Positions 7,788 to 16,295 of a stretch of 54,825 bases of DNA are shown here, in pieces. A program made the translations under genes and the position numbers. The number at the start of each line of letters is the position of its first letter. The stretch's first letter is position 1. Below the pieces are notes generated by a model, which saw nothing but the letters and a program-made list of their open reading frames with translations, made no database searches and was not told where the DNA came from. Source of the stretch: JAJDIA01 sp031555735 (GTDB taxonomy: Bacteria; Bacteroidota; Bacteroidia; Bacteroidales; Tannerellaceae). The stretch is from assembly GCA_031555735.1 (NCBI GenBank), contig JAVBUE010000042.1:1-54825 (forward strand), read 5' to 3'.

Positions 7788-9175
7788 AGATGAAGAAGAT
7801 ACAATTAGTATATGTGCTCTGTGCGACCCTCCTGATGAGCGGTTGCCATATCTATAAAGCATACGACCGGCCGGACGACCTGAATACGGCCGGTTTGTAT
7901 CGCGATCCTTATTCATCTGCGGATACCCTGGTTACGGATACCGTGAATATGGGCAACCTGCCCTGGCAGGAAGTATTCTCCGACCCCCAGTTGCAGGCGT
8001 TGATCGAACGGGCGCTGGCGAACAATGTAGATCTTCAGACCGCCAATCTCCGGGTGGAAGAATCCCGTGCGATGCTTACCTCTGCCCGTCTCTCGTTCCT
8101 GCCTTCCGTCGGATTAGCTCCTCAGGGTTCGTTGTCGCACCTGGAAGGGGGGGATTGGACACGTACGTATCAACTACCTGCCACGGCCAGTTGGGAGATC
8201 GACCTCTTCGGCCGTCTGCTCAATGCCAGCCGTGGCTCAAAGGCTACGTTGCTGCAAAGCGAAGCCTATCGGCAGGCGGTTCGTTCGCAATTGATCGCCA
8301 ATGTGGCGAATACCTATTATACCTTGTTGATGCTCGACCGCCAGTTGGCGATCAGTGAAGAAACATCGGCGGTGTGGAAAGAGAACGTCCGTGCGATGGT
8401 TGCCCTCAAGGAAGTGGGCATGACCAATGAAGCGGCCGTGTCGCAGGCGAAAGCCAATAGCTACCAGGTGGAAACCTCGTTGGCCGACCTTCGCCGGCAG
8501 ATACGTGAAACGGAAAATGCATTCTCCGTCATGCTGGCTGAAGCGCCCCACCGCATCGAACGGGGCAATCTGGAAAACCAGGTGCTGCCCGACGACCTGC
8601 ATGCCGGTATCCCGTTGCAGATGTTGGCAAACCGTCCGGATGTACGGGCTGCCGAAATGCAATTGGCCGTGGCCTACTATGCCACGAACCAGGCCCGGTC
8701 GGCTTTCTATCCGCAACTGGTACTGAACGGATCGGTGGGATGGACCAACAGTGCGGGCGGTGTCATTCTGGATCCTGCCAAATGGCTAGTGTCGGCTGTC
8801 GGTTCACTGACACAGCCTCTTTTCAACAAAGGGCGTAACGTGGCCAACCTGAAAGTGGCCAAAGCCCGACAGGAAGAAGCTTCCCTGCTTTTCCAGCAAA
8901 GCCTGCTCGTTGCCGGTAAGGAAGTGAGTAACGCGCTGTTCACGTATGAAACGGCTTCGCAGAAGATGGGTCAACGGCGTGCACAGGTGGAAGTGTTACA
9001 GAATGCGGTGGTTTATACACAAGCCCTGTTCCGGTCGGGAAGTTCTACTTACCTCGAAACGCTGACCGCCCAGCAGTCCCTGTTGTCGGCTCAGTTGTCC
9101 GAAGTATCGGATACGTTCCAGCGCATGCAATCCGTAGTCAGCCTTTACCAGGCTTTGGGCGGCGGACGTGAATAA
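7784..9175 (+). CDS. TolC/OprM-family outer-membrane efflux lipoprotein
   Basis: 463-residue outer-membrane channel of the RND system. The signal peptide ends in a lipobox (LLMSGC, Cys21), as in OprM/NodT-type factors. Two repeated OEP domains follow (about 60-245 and 270-455), rich in long amphipathic helices, including LFGRLLNASRGSK and LFNKGRNVANLKVAKA, typical of the helical barrel. It overlaps the pump stop codon by four bases (ATGA), so translation is probably coupled. Third and last gene of the efflux operon; the LpxA-like gene starts 44 bases later. Confidence 0.94.
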   Translation: MKMKKIQLVYVLCATLLMSGCHIYKAYDRPDDLNTAGLYRDPYSSADTLVTDTVNMGNLPWQEVFSDPQLQALIERALANNVDLQTANLRVEESRAMLTSARLSFLPSVGLAPQGSLSHLEGGDWTRTYQLPATASWEIDLFGRLLNASRGSKATLLQSEAYRQAVRSQLIANVANTYYTLLMLDRQLAISEETSAVWKENVRAMVALKEVGMTNEAAVSQAKANSYQVETSLADLRRQIRETENAFSVMLAEAPHRIERGNLENQVLPDDLHAGIPLQMLANRPDVRAAEMQLAVAYYATNQARSAFYPQLVLNGSVGWTNSAGGVILDPAKWLVSAVGSLTQPLFNKGRNVANLKVAKARQEEASLLFQQSLLVAGKEVSNALFTYETASQKMGQRRAQVEVLQNAVVYTQALFRSGSSTYLETLTAQQSLLSAQLSEVSDTFQRMQSVVSLYQALGGGRE

Positions 9176-9219
9176 TGCAGTAAACATATTTATACATAAA
9201 TATTATAATAGATACGATC

Positions 9220-9987
9220 ATGATAAGTCCGTTAGCCTATGTAAACCCCGGTGCGAAGATAGGGGAGAATGTAACGATCCACCCGTTTGCCTATATCGAC
9301 GACAATGTGGTGATTGGCGACAACTGTGAGATTTTACCCTATGCCAGCCTGATGAGCGGCGCCCGCCTGGGTAAAGGCAATAAGGTGTTCCAGGGAGCTG
9401 TCGTGGCCGCCGTTCCGCAGGATTTCGCCTACAAAGGCGATGATACCGTGGCGATCGTCGGCGATAACAATGTCATCCGGGAGAATGTGGTGATCAACCG
9501 CGCCACGTTGAAGGAAGGGGAGACACGTATCGGGAATAATAACTTCCTGTTGGAAGGGACCCATCTCTCGCATGATACGAAGGTGGGCAACCACTGTGTA
9601 TTTGGTTATGGGGTGAAGATGGCAGGCGATTGTATGATCGAAGACTATGCGATCTTCGGCGGCAATGTGTTGGTAGGCCAGGGATGCCGTATAGGTTCCT
9701 GGTCGTGGATCCGTAGCGGATGCCGTTTCAACCGGGATATACCTCCGTATATCGTTGCCGCGAAGGAACCCACCATTTATAATGGCGTGAATACAAAGGT
9801 GCTAACTAAGGCAGGCTTTTCGGAAAAGGTCATCAACCATATCGCGCATGCGTACCGTTTGGTGTATCAGGGTAATACCAGCCTGAACGATGCCATCCTG
9901 AAGGTAAAAGACCAGGTGCCCAACAGTGAGGAGATCGACCATATCGTCAAATTCCTGTCGGCAACGCAACTGGGCATCATCCGGTAA
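9220..9987 (+). CDS. LpxA-like UDP-GlcNAc O-acyltransferase paralogue
   Basis: 255-residue left-handed beta-helix acyltransferase with hexapeptide repeats through about residue 185 and a helical C-terminus ending LGIIR, as in LpxA. LpxA adds the first acyl chain to UDP-GlcNAc in lipid A synthesis. The catalytic-base region is kept: THLSHD with His115 and His118 (E. coli His122/His125). Two other histidines conserved in E. coli LpxA are replaced by eye alignment: Asp137 where E. coli has His144 (AGH to AGD) and Gly153 where it has His160 (VHQF to VGQG). It stands alone rather than next to a fused LpxC-FabZ gene, so it may be a second copy with another acyl donor or acceptor. Fold certain, exact substrate not. 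Confidence 0.8.
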   Translation: MISPLAYVNPGAKIGENVTIHPFAYIDDNVVIGDNCEILPYASLMSGARLGKGNKVFQGAVVAAVPQDFAYKGDDTVAIVGDNNVIRENVVINRATLKEGETRIGNNNFLLEGTHLSHDTKVGNHCVFGYGVKMAGDCMIEDYAIFGGNVLVGQGCRIGSWSWIRSGCRFNRDIPPYIVAAKEPTIYNGVNTKVLTKAGFSEKVINHIAHAYRLVYQGNTSLNDAILKVKDQVPNSEEIDHIVKFLSATQLGIIR

Positions 9988-10055
9988 GCGCCTCCCAACG
10001 ATTTATTACAGGCGTTTTGCCCATTTTCCCTTCCTACACGGAGTTTATTTTTGCA

Positions 10056-10341
10056 AAACATCTGCCACGGTGCCACGCAACAGGTTCTATCTTATTGTTC
10101 ATGAACAAGTTAGATGTGTGGCAGATACCCGTGGCAGATCCGTTTTTTAGCCATTTTGCTGTCACATCTGCCACGCTGCCGGTATCTAAGTCAAAAGCCT
10201 GACACAGGATCCGTTTCATCCTGATGGCACAAACGTTTCATCCTGATGGCACAAACAGTTCCATTAGGTGGAACAAACAGTTCCAATAGGTGAAACAAAA
10301 AGTTCCAATAGGTGACACTTTTTGTTCCGATAGGTGGAAAC
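10056..10341 (-). repeat. composite intergenic repeat element B
   Basis: Diverged, inverted relative of elements A and C filling most of the 461-base gap between the LpxA-like gene and mdh. Read on the minus strand it has the same order: CACCTAT array first (10341-10213), then a cluster of GTGGCAG motifs where A and C have GTGGAAG. Motif copies on the plus strand: ATCTGCCAC at 10060-10068 and 10166-10174, GTGGCAGAT at 10118-10126 and 10131-10139. The inner hairpin (10131-10139 with 10166-10174) corresponds to the A/C hairpin with compensatory changes in the arms and a shared CTAAAAA-C loop. The 63-base head of A and C is missing. No gene is supported here. Confidence 0.75.
10213..10341 (-). 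repeat. 22-23-bp-period tandem array in element B
   Basis: Six tandem units starting at 10213, 10235, 10258, 10280, 10302 and 10324 (plus-strand coordinates), period 22-23 bp. On the minus strand the mdh-proximal units begin CACCTAT and carry GGAAC; the two distal units are CATCAGGATGAAAC variants. Same core and same helical spacing as the arrays in A and C. Confidence 0.85.
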
Positions 10342-10386
10342 CCGGAGCGCCGCCGCGTCGCTGTCATTCATACCGCATCGGCGGGA

Positions 10387-10428
10387 AAAAAAAGAGGGTG
10401 TGTCGTTTCTGACACACCCTCTTTTTTT
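10387..10428 (-). terminator. bidirectional intrinsic terminator after mdh
   Basis: Perfect 18-bp stem (10387-10404 with 10411-10428) around loop GTTTCT. The GC-rich core GAGGGTGTGTC is flanked by A7 and T7, so it can stop transcription from both sides. It lies 21 bases after the mdh stop codon. Confidence 0.93.
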
Positions 10429-10448
10429 ATCGTGCGTTGGTGCTGATG

Positions 10449-11390
10449 TTACAGTACGTTGATTTCTTTCAGGACATCGTTGGTCGCACGAACGGCGGCT
10501 GCGCTCTTCTTGAAGAGTTCCTTTTCTTCGGCGTTGAGGTCGAGGGAAACGATGCTTTCAATACCGTTCTTACCCAGGATCACCGGTACGCCGATGCAGA
10601 TGTCGCTTTCGCCGTATTCGCCTTCCAGGGCTACGGAGCAGGGAACCATCTTCTTCTGGTTGTGGATAACAGCTTCGGCAACATAGGCTCCCGCAGCACC
10701 CGGAGCATACCAGGCGGAAGTGCCCAACAATCCGGTCAGGGTAGCGCCGCCCACCATGGTGGCTTTGACTACTTCTTCCAGTTTTTCGGCGCTCAGCAAC
10801 TGGCAGACGGGTACGCCTTTGTAGGTAGCCAGACGAGCCAGGGGAATCATTGTCGTATCACCGTGACCGCCGATAACCATGCCTTCCACTTCGTTGGCGT
10901 TGCATCCCAGTGCCTGAGACAGGTAATATTTGAAACGGCTGCTGTCCAGCGCGCCACCCATGCCGATGATGCGGTTTTTAGGAACACCCAGCGCTTTCAA
11001 TGCCAGATATGTCATGGTGTCCATCGGGTTGGAGATTACGATGATAACCGCATTGGGAGAATATTTCAGCAGATTTTCGGCAACGCTTTTTACGATACCG
11101 GCGTTCACACCGATCAGTTCTTCACGGGTCATACCCGGTTTACGGGGAATGCCTGAAGTGATGATCACCACGTCTGAACCGGCTGTCCGCGCATAATCGT
11201 TCGTGCAACCAACCACGGTCGCGTCAAAACCCAACAACTGAGCTGTTTGCATCATATCCATGGCTTTTCCTTCAGAAACGCCCTCTTTCACATCCAGCAT
11301 TACCACTTCGTCTGCCACCTCATTGAAGGCAAGCACATTTGCACATGTAGCACCTACATTACCGGCGCCAACAACTGTTACTTTCGACAT
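10449..11390 (-). CDS. mdh: malate dehydrogenase (NAD-dependent, LDH-like type)
   Basis: 313-residue cytoplasmic enzyme interconverting malate and oxaloacetate with NAD(H), used in Bacteroidales in the reductive branch to fumarate and succinate. Rossmann motif VVGAGNVGATCA near the N-terminus, substrate-binding loop IPRKPGMTREEL (about 82-93), NPMD (about 121-124) and the catalytic His in GGHGDTTM (about 175-177). Length and motifs fit the LDH-like tetrameric MDH group. Monocistronic: own promoter at 11452-11459 and a strong terminator just downstream. Confidence 0.97.
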   Translation of the reverse strand: MSKVTVVGAGNVGATCANVLAFNEVADEVVMLDVKEGVSEGKAMDMMQTAQLLGFDATVVGCTNDYARTAGSDVVIITSGIPRKPGMTREELIGVNAGIVKSVAENLLKYSPNAVIIVISNPMDTMTYLALKALGVPKNRIIGMGGALDSSRFKYYLSQALGCNANEVEGMVIGGHGDTTMIPLARLATYKGVPVCQLLSAEKLEEVVKATMVGGATLTGLLGTSAWYAPGAAGAYVAEAVIHNQKKMVPCSVALEGEYGESDICIGVPVILGKNGIESIVSLDLNAEEKELFKKSAAAVRATNDVLKEINVL

Positions 11391-11451
11391 AATAAAAAAA
11401 ATTTACAGGGTTTATTTGATACTTTAGATATACTTCGCTCATTTAAGTGGG

Positions 11452-11483
11452 CAAAGGTACAACCTATTGCTTAATAGAGAAAT
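11452..11483 (-). promoter_or_regulatory. mdh promoter
   Basis: On the minus strand TACCTTTG (11459-11452) matches the -7 consensus; TTTC lies 19 bases upstream as a -33 candidate (consensus TTTG). The box is about 62 bases before the mdh ATG. Confidence 0.65.
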
Positions 11484-11593
11484 TTTTCTGTAAATAATTT
11501 CGGGCGGTTATTCTTAAATATAGCTAAAGGCGGGAAGGGATGTGAGCAGGCGCACAGCAGGCGTTCATTAAAAAAATATAATAACGAGCGCGG

Positions 11594-11624
11594 GTGCAAC
11601 CCGGGCCTGTGCCACCTCGTCTAA
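11594..11624 (+). promoter_or_regulatory. ECF-sigma-like promoter in the mdh upstream gap
   Basis: TGCAACC (11595-11601) and CGTCTAA (11618-11624) are separated by 16 bases, the classic -35/-10 geometry of ECF-sigma promoters and unlike the housekeeping TAnnTTTG type. The next plausible start codon is ATG 11794, so the leader would be about 160 bases, containing a G-U-rich stem at 11664-11691. The rest of the 403-base gap 11391-11793 shows no gene. Confidence 0.45.
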
Positions 11625-11793
11625 TAGTATGAAGGCATAAAACAAGAACAATTTTGCAAAGAACCGGGTTGGCGTAGTACGGTTGGCCCGGAACCAAAAT
11701 CCAGTGGCATGGAAGGATTATGTAAGAGAGGTTTTGGTAGTTGTCTCGGGCGAAAAGAGTGTTTAGGTTTAACTTTTTAATTTGGGGAGCGAT

Positions 11794-12180
11794 ATGAAAC
11801 AGTTGGTTTGTATGTCGGTTATTTGGGTGATGAGCCTGACTTCAGGTTGGGCGCAGGAAGCCAGGGAAGGAAAGATCCCTTTTGATGTGCAGTTTGGCCA
11901 GTTGGCCGCTTTTCTGGAACTGTCACCGTTTCAGTGGGATGAGGTAAAGTCGATCAATGATTATTTTGTGGAGATGCAGAAAAAAAGCCTGTCGGGATTT
12001 CCGAAACAGAAGGAGAAGCAAATGAAAACGGCTGTTTACGGCAATCTCAAATTGATGAAAGAAGCGTTGAACAGCGAGCAATACCGTAAATACGTCACCC
12101 TGTTGAATGTGACGAATAATAGTAACCAGGTACTTGTAGCGGATATGATGCCTGATGTTTATCTGGCGGAAATCCGGTAA
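11794..12180 (+). CDS. small secreted Bacteroidales protein, function unknown
   Basis: 128-residue protein. I chose ATG 11794 because it follows a GGGGAG sequence at 11784-11789 and opens with a signal peptide (MKQLVCMSVIWVMSLTSG, cleavage after WAQ), giving a mature periplasmic protein of about 105 residues. The mature part is charged and mainly helical: LSPFQWDEVKSINDYFVEMQ, then a Lys-rich stretch and NLKLMKEALNSEQYRKYVTL, a helical pattern broadly like small periplasmic stress proteins. I recognise it as a recurrent Bacteroidales type but know no function. It sits alone between a candidate ECF promoter and a strong hairpin terminator. Confidence 0.75.
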   Translation: MKQLVCMSVIWVMSLTSGWAQEAREGKIPFDVQFGQLAAFLELSPFQWDEVKSINDYFVEMQKKSLSGFPKQKEKQMKTAVYGNLKLMKEALNSEQYRKYVTLLNVTNNSNQVLVADMMPDVYLAEIR

Positions 12181-12206
12181 GTTTTCAACCTGGTGGGGAG
12201 GATGCC

Positions 12207-12250
12207 TATGGGGGAATGGCTTTGCAAAAGGCCGTTCCCCCATACATTTT
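12207..12250 (+). terminator. intrinsic terminator after small secreted protein
   Basis: TATGGGGGAA (12207-12216) pairs with TTCCCCCATA (12235-12244); the stem continues inward with TGGC/GCCG. ACATTTT follows. Placed 27 bases after the stop codon. Confidence 0.8.
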
Positions 12251-12306
12251 GATATAGGTCAAAACGGATAATGTACGAATTGTTTTTCGGATTCAAAAGG
12301 ATTTTC

Positions 12307-12314
12307 TACTTTTG
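12307..12314 (+). promoter_or_regulatory. promoter of Gfo/Idh/MocA oxidoreductase gene
   Basis: TACTTTTG -7 box with TTTT 19 bases upstream; about 51 bases before the chosen ATG. Confidence 0.6.
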
Positions 12315-12364
12315 GACGCTTTATGCCTCACAGGTACAAGAGTAACCACATATTAAATTATATC

Positions 12365-13834
12365 ATGAAAGAAATTTCCAACAAAGGCATTAGTCGCCGT
12401 GAGTTTTTAGGCTATTCCGCATTCGGTCTGGCCGGATTGACCATTCTCCCCAGTTGGGCGCAGAATGGGATACGTGTAGCACCGAGCGATCGGGTGGTAT
12501 TGGGTTTTATCGGGTTAGGCCAGCAGGCGTTGTCGGACTTCGCCGGTTTTGCCGGTTGCCCGGGCGTACAGGTCGCCGCCTGTAGCGACGTGGATATGAT
12601 GAAGACCGAACGTTTCCGCAGACGGATCGCCGAATGGCAGAAAGCCAAAGGCATGACCGAGCGTTGCGACAAGTATGAGTTTTACGAACAAATGCTGGAA
12701 CGGAAGGATATCGATGCCATCGAAGTAGCTACTCCCGACCATTGGCATGCGCTGACCACCATCCACTCCTGCCAGGCCGGTAAGGATGTGTATTGCCAGA
12801 AACCGTTGGCTTTCACCATCTCGGAAGGGCTGGCCATGGTTAAGGCCGTCCGTGAGAACAAACGGGTTTTGCAGGTGGGCAGCCAGCAACGGTCGAGCAA
12901 GGAATTCCAGAAAGCGATCGAATTGGTACAGGCCGGCGCGATCGGGCATATCGAAAAGATTTACGCCCGTGTGGGAGCGCCTCCCAAACCCCTGGATCTG
13001 CCCGAAGAATCCGTTCCGGCCAATCTGAACTTCAACCAGTGGATGGGGCCGTTGAACGACCCGAAAATACACTATCATTCCAACCTCTGTCCGCCCATCT
13101 CGCTGGAACCGGTACAGAACGAAAAGCTCTGGGGCGCATGGCGCTGGTACCAGGAGACCGGTAACGGTTATACCGCCGACTGGGGTGCGCACATGTTCGA
13201 CATCGCACAGGCTGCCATCGGTATGGATGGGTCAGGTCCGGTGGAATTCATCCCGCAGGGATATAACGGGGCTAAATGGGCTACCATGAAATATGCGAAC
13301 GGGATCATTATGACCGAACAACCGTACCTGGACGACAACGATGGCGCACAGGGCATCCGGTTTATCGGAACCAACGGATGGATTGAAGTAGCCCGCGGCT
13401 ACCTGGCCTGCTCCGATCCGTCGAAGGTGCCTGCCGAACTCGCCGGCAAACGTCCGCTGAATCCCGAAGAAGCGAAAAAGCAATACGAAGAGTGGATGAA
13501 GAAACGCGAAGAAGAAGCCAAACAGGCTGCCAAAAACAAGAAGGCACAGGCCAAACCGCAGGGTGGCATGGCCGGCAACTACGAAACAAGTGCCCCGCAT
13601 ATGCAGGACTTTATCGATTGTGTACGCTCGCGTAAGAACCCGATCGCTCCCGTGGAAGTGGGTTGCAGTACCAATACGTTGTGCTGCCTGGCGAATATCG
13701 CCCGGGAACTGAACCGCCCGGTGAAATGGGATCCCGCCACGTTGAGCTTTAACAACGACAAGGAAGCGGCTAACCACCGCCTGTACTGGTACCAGTACCG
13801 GAACCCGTATTCGTTGCCCTATTTCTGCAAATAA
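12365..13834 (+). CDS. Tat-exported Gfo/Idh/MocA family oxidoreductase
   Basis: 489-residue NAD(P)-dependent sugar or polyol dehydrogenase type protein. I chose ATG 12365 rather than an upstream start because the Tat signal (SRREFLG at 10-16 plus hydrophobic stretch) then lies at the N-terminus, so the enzyme is exported folded with cofactor. The Rossmann motif GFIGLGQQA is at 47-55, the family Lys is in CQKPLAF (144-150, EKP variant) and the active-site region is DWGAHMFD (272-279). A highly charged insert rich in Lys, Glu and Ala (about 375-405) precedes the C-terminal segment. Own promoter and terminator, no operon partner. Exported members are candidates for glycoside 3-oxidation, but no 3-keto-glycoside hydrolase gene is nearby. 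Confidence 0.88.
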   Translation: MKEISNKGISRREFLGYSAFGLAGLTILPSWAQNGIRVAPSDRVVLGFIGLGQQALSDFAGFAGCPGVQVAACSDVDMMKTERFRRRIAEWQKAKGMTERCDKYEFYEQMLERKDIDAIEVATPDHWHALTTIHSCQAGKDVYCQKPLAFTISEGLAMVKAVRENKRVLQVGSQQRSSKEFQKAIELVQAGAIGHIEKIYARVGAPPKPLDLPEESVPANLNFNQWMGPLNDPKIHYHSNLCPPISLEPVQNEKLWGAWRWYQETGNGYTADWGAHMFDIAQAAIGMDGSGPVEFIPQGYNGAKWATMKYANGIIMTEQPYLDDNDGAQGIRFIGTNGWIEVARGYLACSDPSKVPAELAGKRPLNPEEAKKQYEEWMKKREEEAKQAAKNKKAQAKPQGGMAGNYETSAPHMQDFIDCVRSRKNPIAPVEVGCSTNTLCCLANIARELNRPVKWDPATLSFNNDKEAANHRLYWYQYRNPYSLPYFCK

Positions 13835-13860
13835 ATCCCCCGCAACCGCGGTCATACACC

Positions 13861-13892
13861 AAAAGCTCCGGATTTTTGTCCGGGGCTTTTTT
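13861..13892 (+). terminator. intrinsic terminator
   Basis: AAAAGCTCCGGA (13861-13872) pairs with TCCGGGGCTTTT (13879-13890), one G-T pair, loop TTTTTG, then T. It lies 27 bases after the oxidoreductase gene. The rest of the gap up to 14126 shows only a small hairpin (13987-14005) and the next promoter. Confidence 0.88.
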
Positions 13893-14089
13893 GCGTTTGG
13901 CGGGAGAAGTGTTTGGAGTATTTAACAGTTCCGGTACGGAAGTGTTCGGCGCCAGCCTTTCCTTATACCGGCCGCAATGGTCTGTAAACGGCTGTCTCCG
14001 CCGTTGTTGGCCGGTTGGAGATAACGGATTATGGAAACTAAAATATTATAATTCTTTCCATGTTAGTAGGCATAAAGAGAAATTGTTCC

Positions 14090-14097
14090 TACTTTTG
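14090..14097 (+). promoter_or_regulatory. promoter of DUF6242 gene
   Basis: TACTTTTG -7 box. The transcript would start near 14103, which favours ATG 14127 over ATG 14109 as start. The -33 region is poor. Confidence 0.5.
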
Positions 14098-14126
14098 TGG
14101 CTTTATAGATGACAAATTTAAGTTTG

Positions 14127-15488
14127 ATGAAAAATCGCATAGGATTCTTTATTGCCGGTTGTTTGGCGTGCGTCCTTTCTTCCTGCCTCGGGGGAGATGA
14201 TTCGGAGTACACGGTTGATAAAAATTGTCAGATAGCTGCTTTTACCTTACAGCACGACTCCGTGCCGGGGTTAAACAAGGTGAAATTTACCATTGATCAG
14301 TTGACAGGACGTATATTCAATGCCGACTCTCTGCCGTATGGCACGAAGTTGGCGAAAGCGATATGCACGGTCACCTACATGAATTCGTATGCGATCATGT
14401 CCACCGCTGTCATGCAGCAGGCGGTAGGCGATACGATCTATTGGAACGGGACGGATTCACTCGACTTTACCAAGCCGGTCCGTTTCTCCGTCATGGCGTA
14501 CGACGGGCTGACCGTAAAGGATTATACAGCGAAAGTGAATATCCACCAGCAGGATCCCGACTCTATGGTGTGGTCGTTATATGCGAACCAGATCACCGGT
14601 ATCCGGATGAAAGAACAGCAGGTGATTACCCAACCGTACGGAGGAGGGGATGCCTACTTCATGTATGTGCGTCCGGCGGAAGGGAATGGATACAGGCTAT
14701 ACCAGTCGCCGGTGTCGGATGCCCGCACCTGGAAAGAGATTCCCCTCAGCGGCTTACCTGATTCGGGTATGTTGTTGGCGCAACTTACCGCCTACGACGG
14801 ACTGTTGTATCTGCCTTCGTCCTCCGGCGGCCTGTACCGCTCGGCTGACGGGCAGCAATGGGAAGCGGCCGGAAATACCATGGATGTACGCTGCCTGTTG
14901 GGCGCTGTCCGGGAAGGACAGAAGCAGCCCTCGGCATTGGCCGCGATTGTGAACAAAGACAATGTGCTCACGTTCGCCGCAATGAACAAGGACAAGGTGT
15001 GGACTTCCGGTGATGCCGTACCGGCCTCTTTCCCTGTCACCGGTTTTGGCAGCATCGACTATAACAGCATGTACCACGAATACCTGATGGTGGCGGGCGG
15101 ACGAGACAAGGAACAGGCATTACTGTCAAAAGTCTGGGCTACGATGGACGGGATCTCCTGGGCGCAGCTGACAAACGACAAACTATCCAATTTCGGCAAA
15201 CGCGAAGGCGTGATGCTGGCGAAATACGACGATCAGTATTTCCTGATCGGCGGATTGACGGAAGATGGAAAAGGCTCCAAAGATATCTTTACCTCGATTG
15301 ACAAGGGGATCACCTGGATGCGCCGGGACTCACTGGTGACGTTCCCCGACTCCTATGCGGGCAGAGGATTCTCTTCAGTTCAGGTGGATAAAGACCAGTT
15401 TATGCTGCTCTTTAGCGGAAAGACCGGCCAGGCCGCGGATGAGGTGAACGAGATCTGGCGGGGCAGGATCAACCGTCTGGGGTATTGA
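14127..15488 (+). CDS. DUF6242-type lipoprotein
   Basis: 453-residue predicted surface or periplasmic lipoprotein. ATG 14127 gives MKNRIGFFIAGC followed by the lipobox LSSC; ATG 14109, six codons earlier, is also in frame. An N-terminal beta domain (about 25-140) is followed by a repeat-rich region with motifs like GLYRSADGQQWEA, KVWATMDGISWAQL and DIFTSIDKGITWMRRD. These are Asp-box-like repeats that suggest a beta-propeller. The architecture is what I know as DUF6242, found next to DUF6089/uppS/bamA in Bacteroidales. Function unknown. Confidence 0.75.
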   Translation: MKNRIGFFIAGCLACVLSSCLGGDDSEYTVDKNCQIAAFTLQHDSVPGLNKVKFTIDQLTGRIFNADSLPYGTKLAKAICTVTYMNSYAIMSTAVMQQAVGDTIYWNGTDSLDFTKPVRFSVMAYDGLTVKDYTAKVNIHQQDPDSMVWSLYANQITGIRMKEQQVITQPYGGGDAYFMYVRPAEGNGYRLYQSPVSDARTWKEIPLSGLPDSGMLLAQLTAYDGLLYLPSSSGGLYRSADGQQWEAAGNTMDVRCLLGAVREGQKQPSALAAIVNKDNVLTFAAMNKDKVWTSGDAVPASFPVTGFGSIDYNSMYHEYLMVAGGRDKEQALLSKVWATMDGISWAQLTNDKLSNFGKREGVMLAKYDDQYFLIGGLTEDGKGSKDIFTSIDKGITWMRRDSLVTFPDSYAGRGFSSVQVDKDQFMLLFSGKTGQAADEVNEIWRGRINRLGY

Positions 15489-15572
15489 TGTATGGAAAGT
15501 TCAGGCTGTTACATATAATTTTATGAGGCTTTTGGCGTTAGAAAAAAAGGTGAAGTACTAAACAGCAAGCTT

Positions 15573-16280
15573 ATGGCTCCTACTTTTTTTCGATCTGTCC
15601 TCATACTCTTTTTATCAGCAGGTTTGTTTCCTGTGCTGCGTGCGCAGGAATATAAATATGAAATTGGCGGGATGCTTGGCGGCGCTTTTTACATGGGCGA
15701 TACGAACAAGGGTTCGCTTTTTAAAGGGATGAATCCGTCACTGGGTGGCGTATTCCGGTATAACGTAAATTTCCGGTGGGCGTTGAAGGCCGACTTGTTA
15801 TGGGCGAAGATATCGGGAAGCACACAGGGGTTGGATAATGCCTTTCCCTTTCCGGAGGAGGTGCCGTTCGACCGGAGCCTGGTGGAAGTAGGGGGACAGG
15901 CGGAGTTTAACTTTTTTCCGTACAGCGACAAGTACGCGTATATGAATACAAAGCGTTTTACGCCATACCTGTTGCTGGGGTTGGGAATGACGGTGGCGCC
16001 GGGAGGGGATCAAACCTTTACCAGCATGCATCTCCCGATAGGAGCAGGGGTGAAATATAAGATCGTGAACCGGGTAAATCTGGGTTGTGAGTTTGCTTTC
16101 CATAAGCTGTTTGGCGACGGCCTGGAAGGAAAAACGGAGCTGGAAGACCCGTACGGTATTACAAGCAGCGCCTGGAAGAATAAAGACTGGTATTCGACCC
16201 TGTTGTTCTCGGTGACCTGGGATTTCGGTCCGCGCAGTCGTCCGTGTAACAATGTGAACAGTATCATTAATGGATTTTGA
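15573..16280 (+). CDS. DUF6089-type outer-membrane beta-barrel protein
   Basis: 235-residue secreted protein with a signal peptide (cleavage near VLRAQ) and alternating hydrophobic beta-strands with Gly/aromatic girdles (YEIGGMLGGAFYMGD, LGGVFRYNVNFRWALKADLLWA, TPYLLLGLGMTVAPGG). These indicate a small 8-10-strand outer-membrane barrel. Position directly before uppS and bamA is a conserved Bacteroidales arrangement and matches DUF6089. Role unknown; the context suggests outer-membrane biogenesis. The gap to uppS is 15 bases. Confidence 0.8.
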   Translation: MAPTFFRSVLILFLSAGLFPVLRAQEYKYEIGGMLGGAFYMGDTNKGSLFKGMNPSLGGVFRYNVNFRWALKADLLWAKISGSTQGLDNAFPFPEEVPFDRSLVEVGGQAEFNFFPYSDKYAYMNTKRFTPYLLLGLGMTVAPGGDQTFTSMHLPIGAGVKYKIVNRVNLGCEFAFHKLFGDGLEGKTELEDPYGITSSAWKNKDWYSTLLFSVTWDFGPRSRPCNNVNSIINGF

Positions 16281-16295
16281 GATTGAAACAGTGAA

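Noticed and set aside
11664..11691. Stand-alone structured RNA gene in the leader at 11.66 kb
   Set aside because: The 10-bp stem needs four successive G-U pairs and there is only one copy to compare, so it is kept only as a remark on the leader.
13876..14112. 78-codon ORF between the oxidoreductase and DUF6242 genes
   Set aside because: Begins within a terminator region, no domain, and overlaps the promoter of the next gene.
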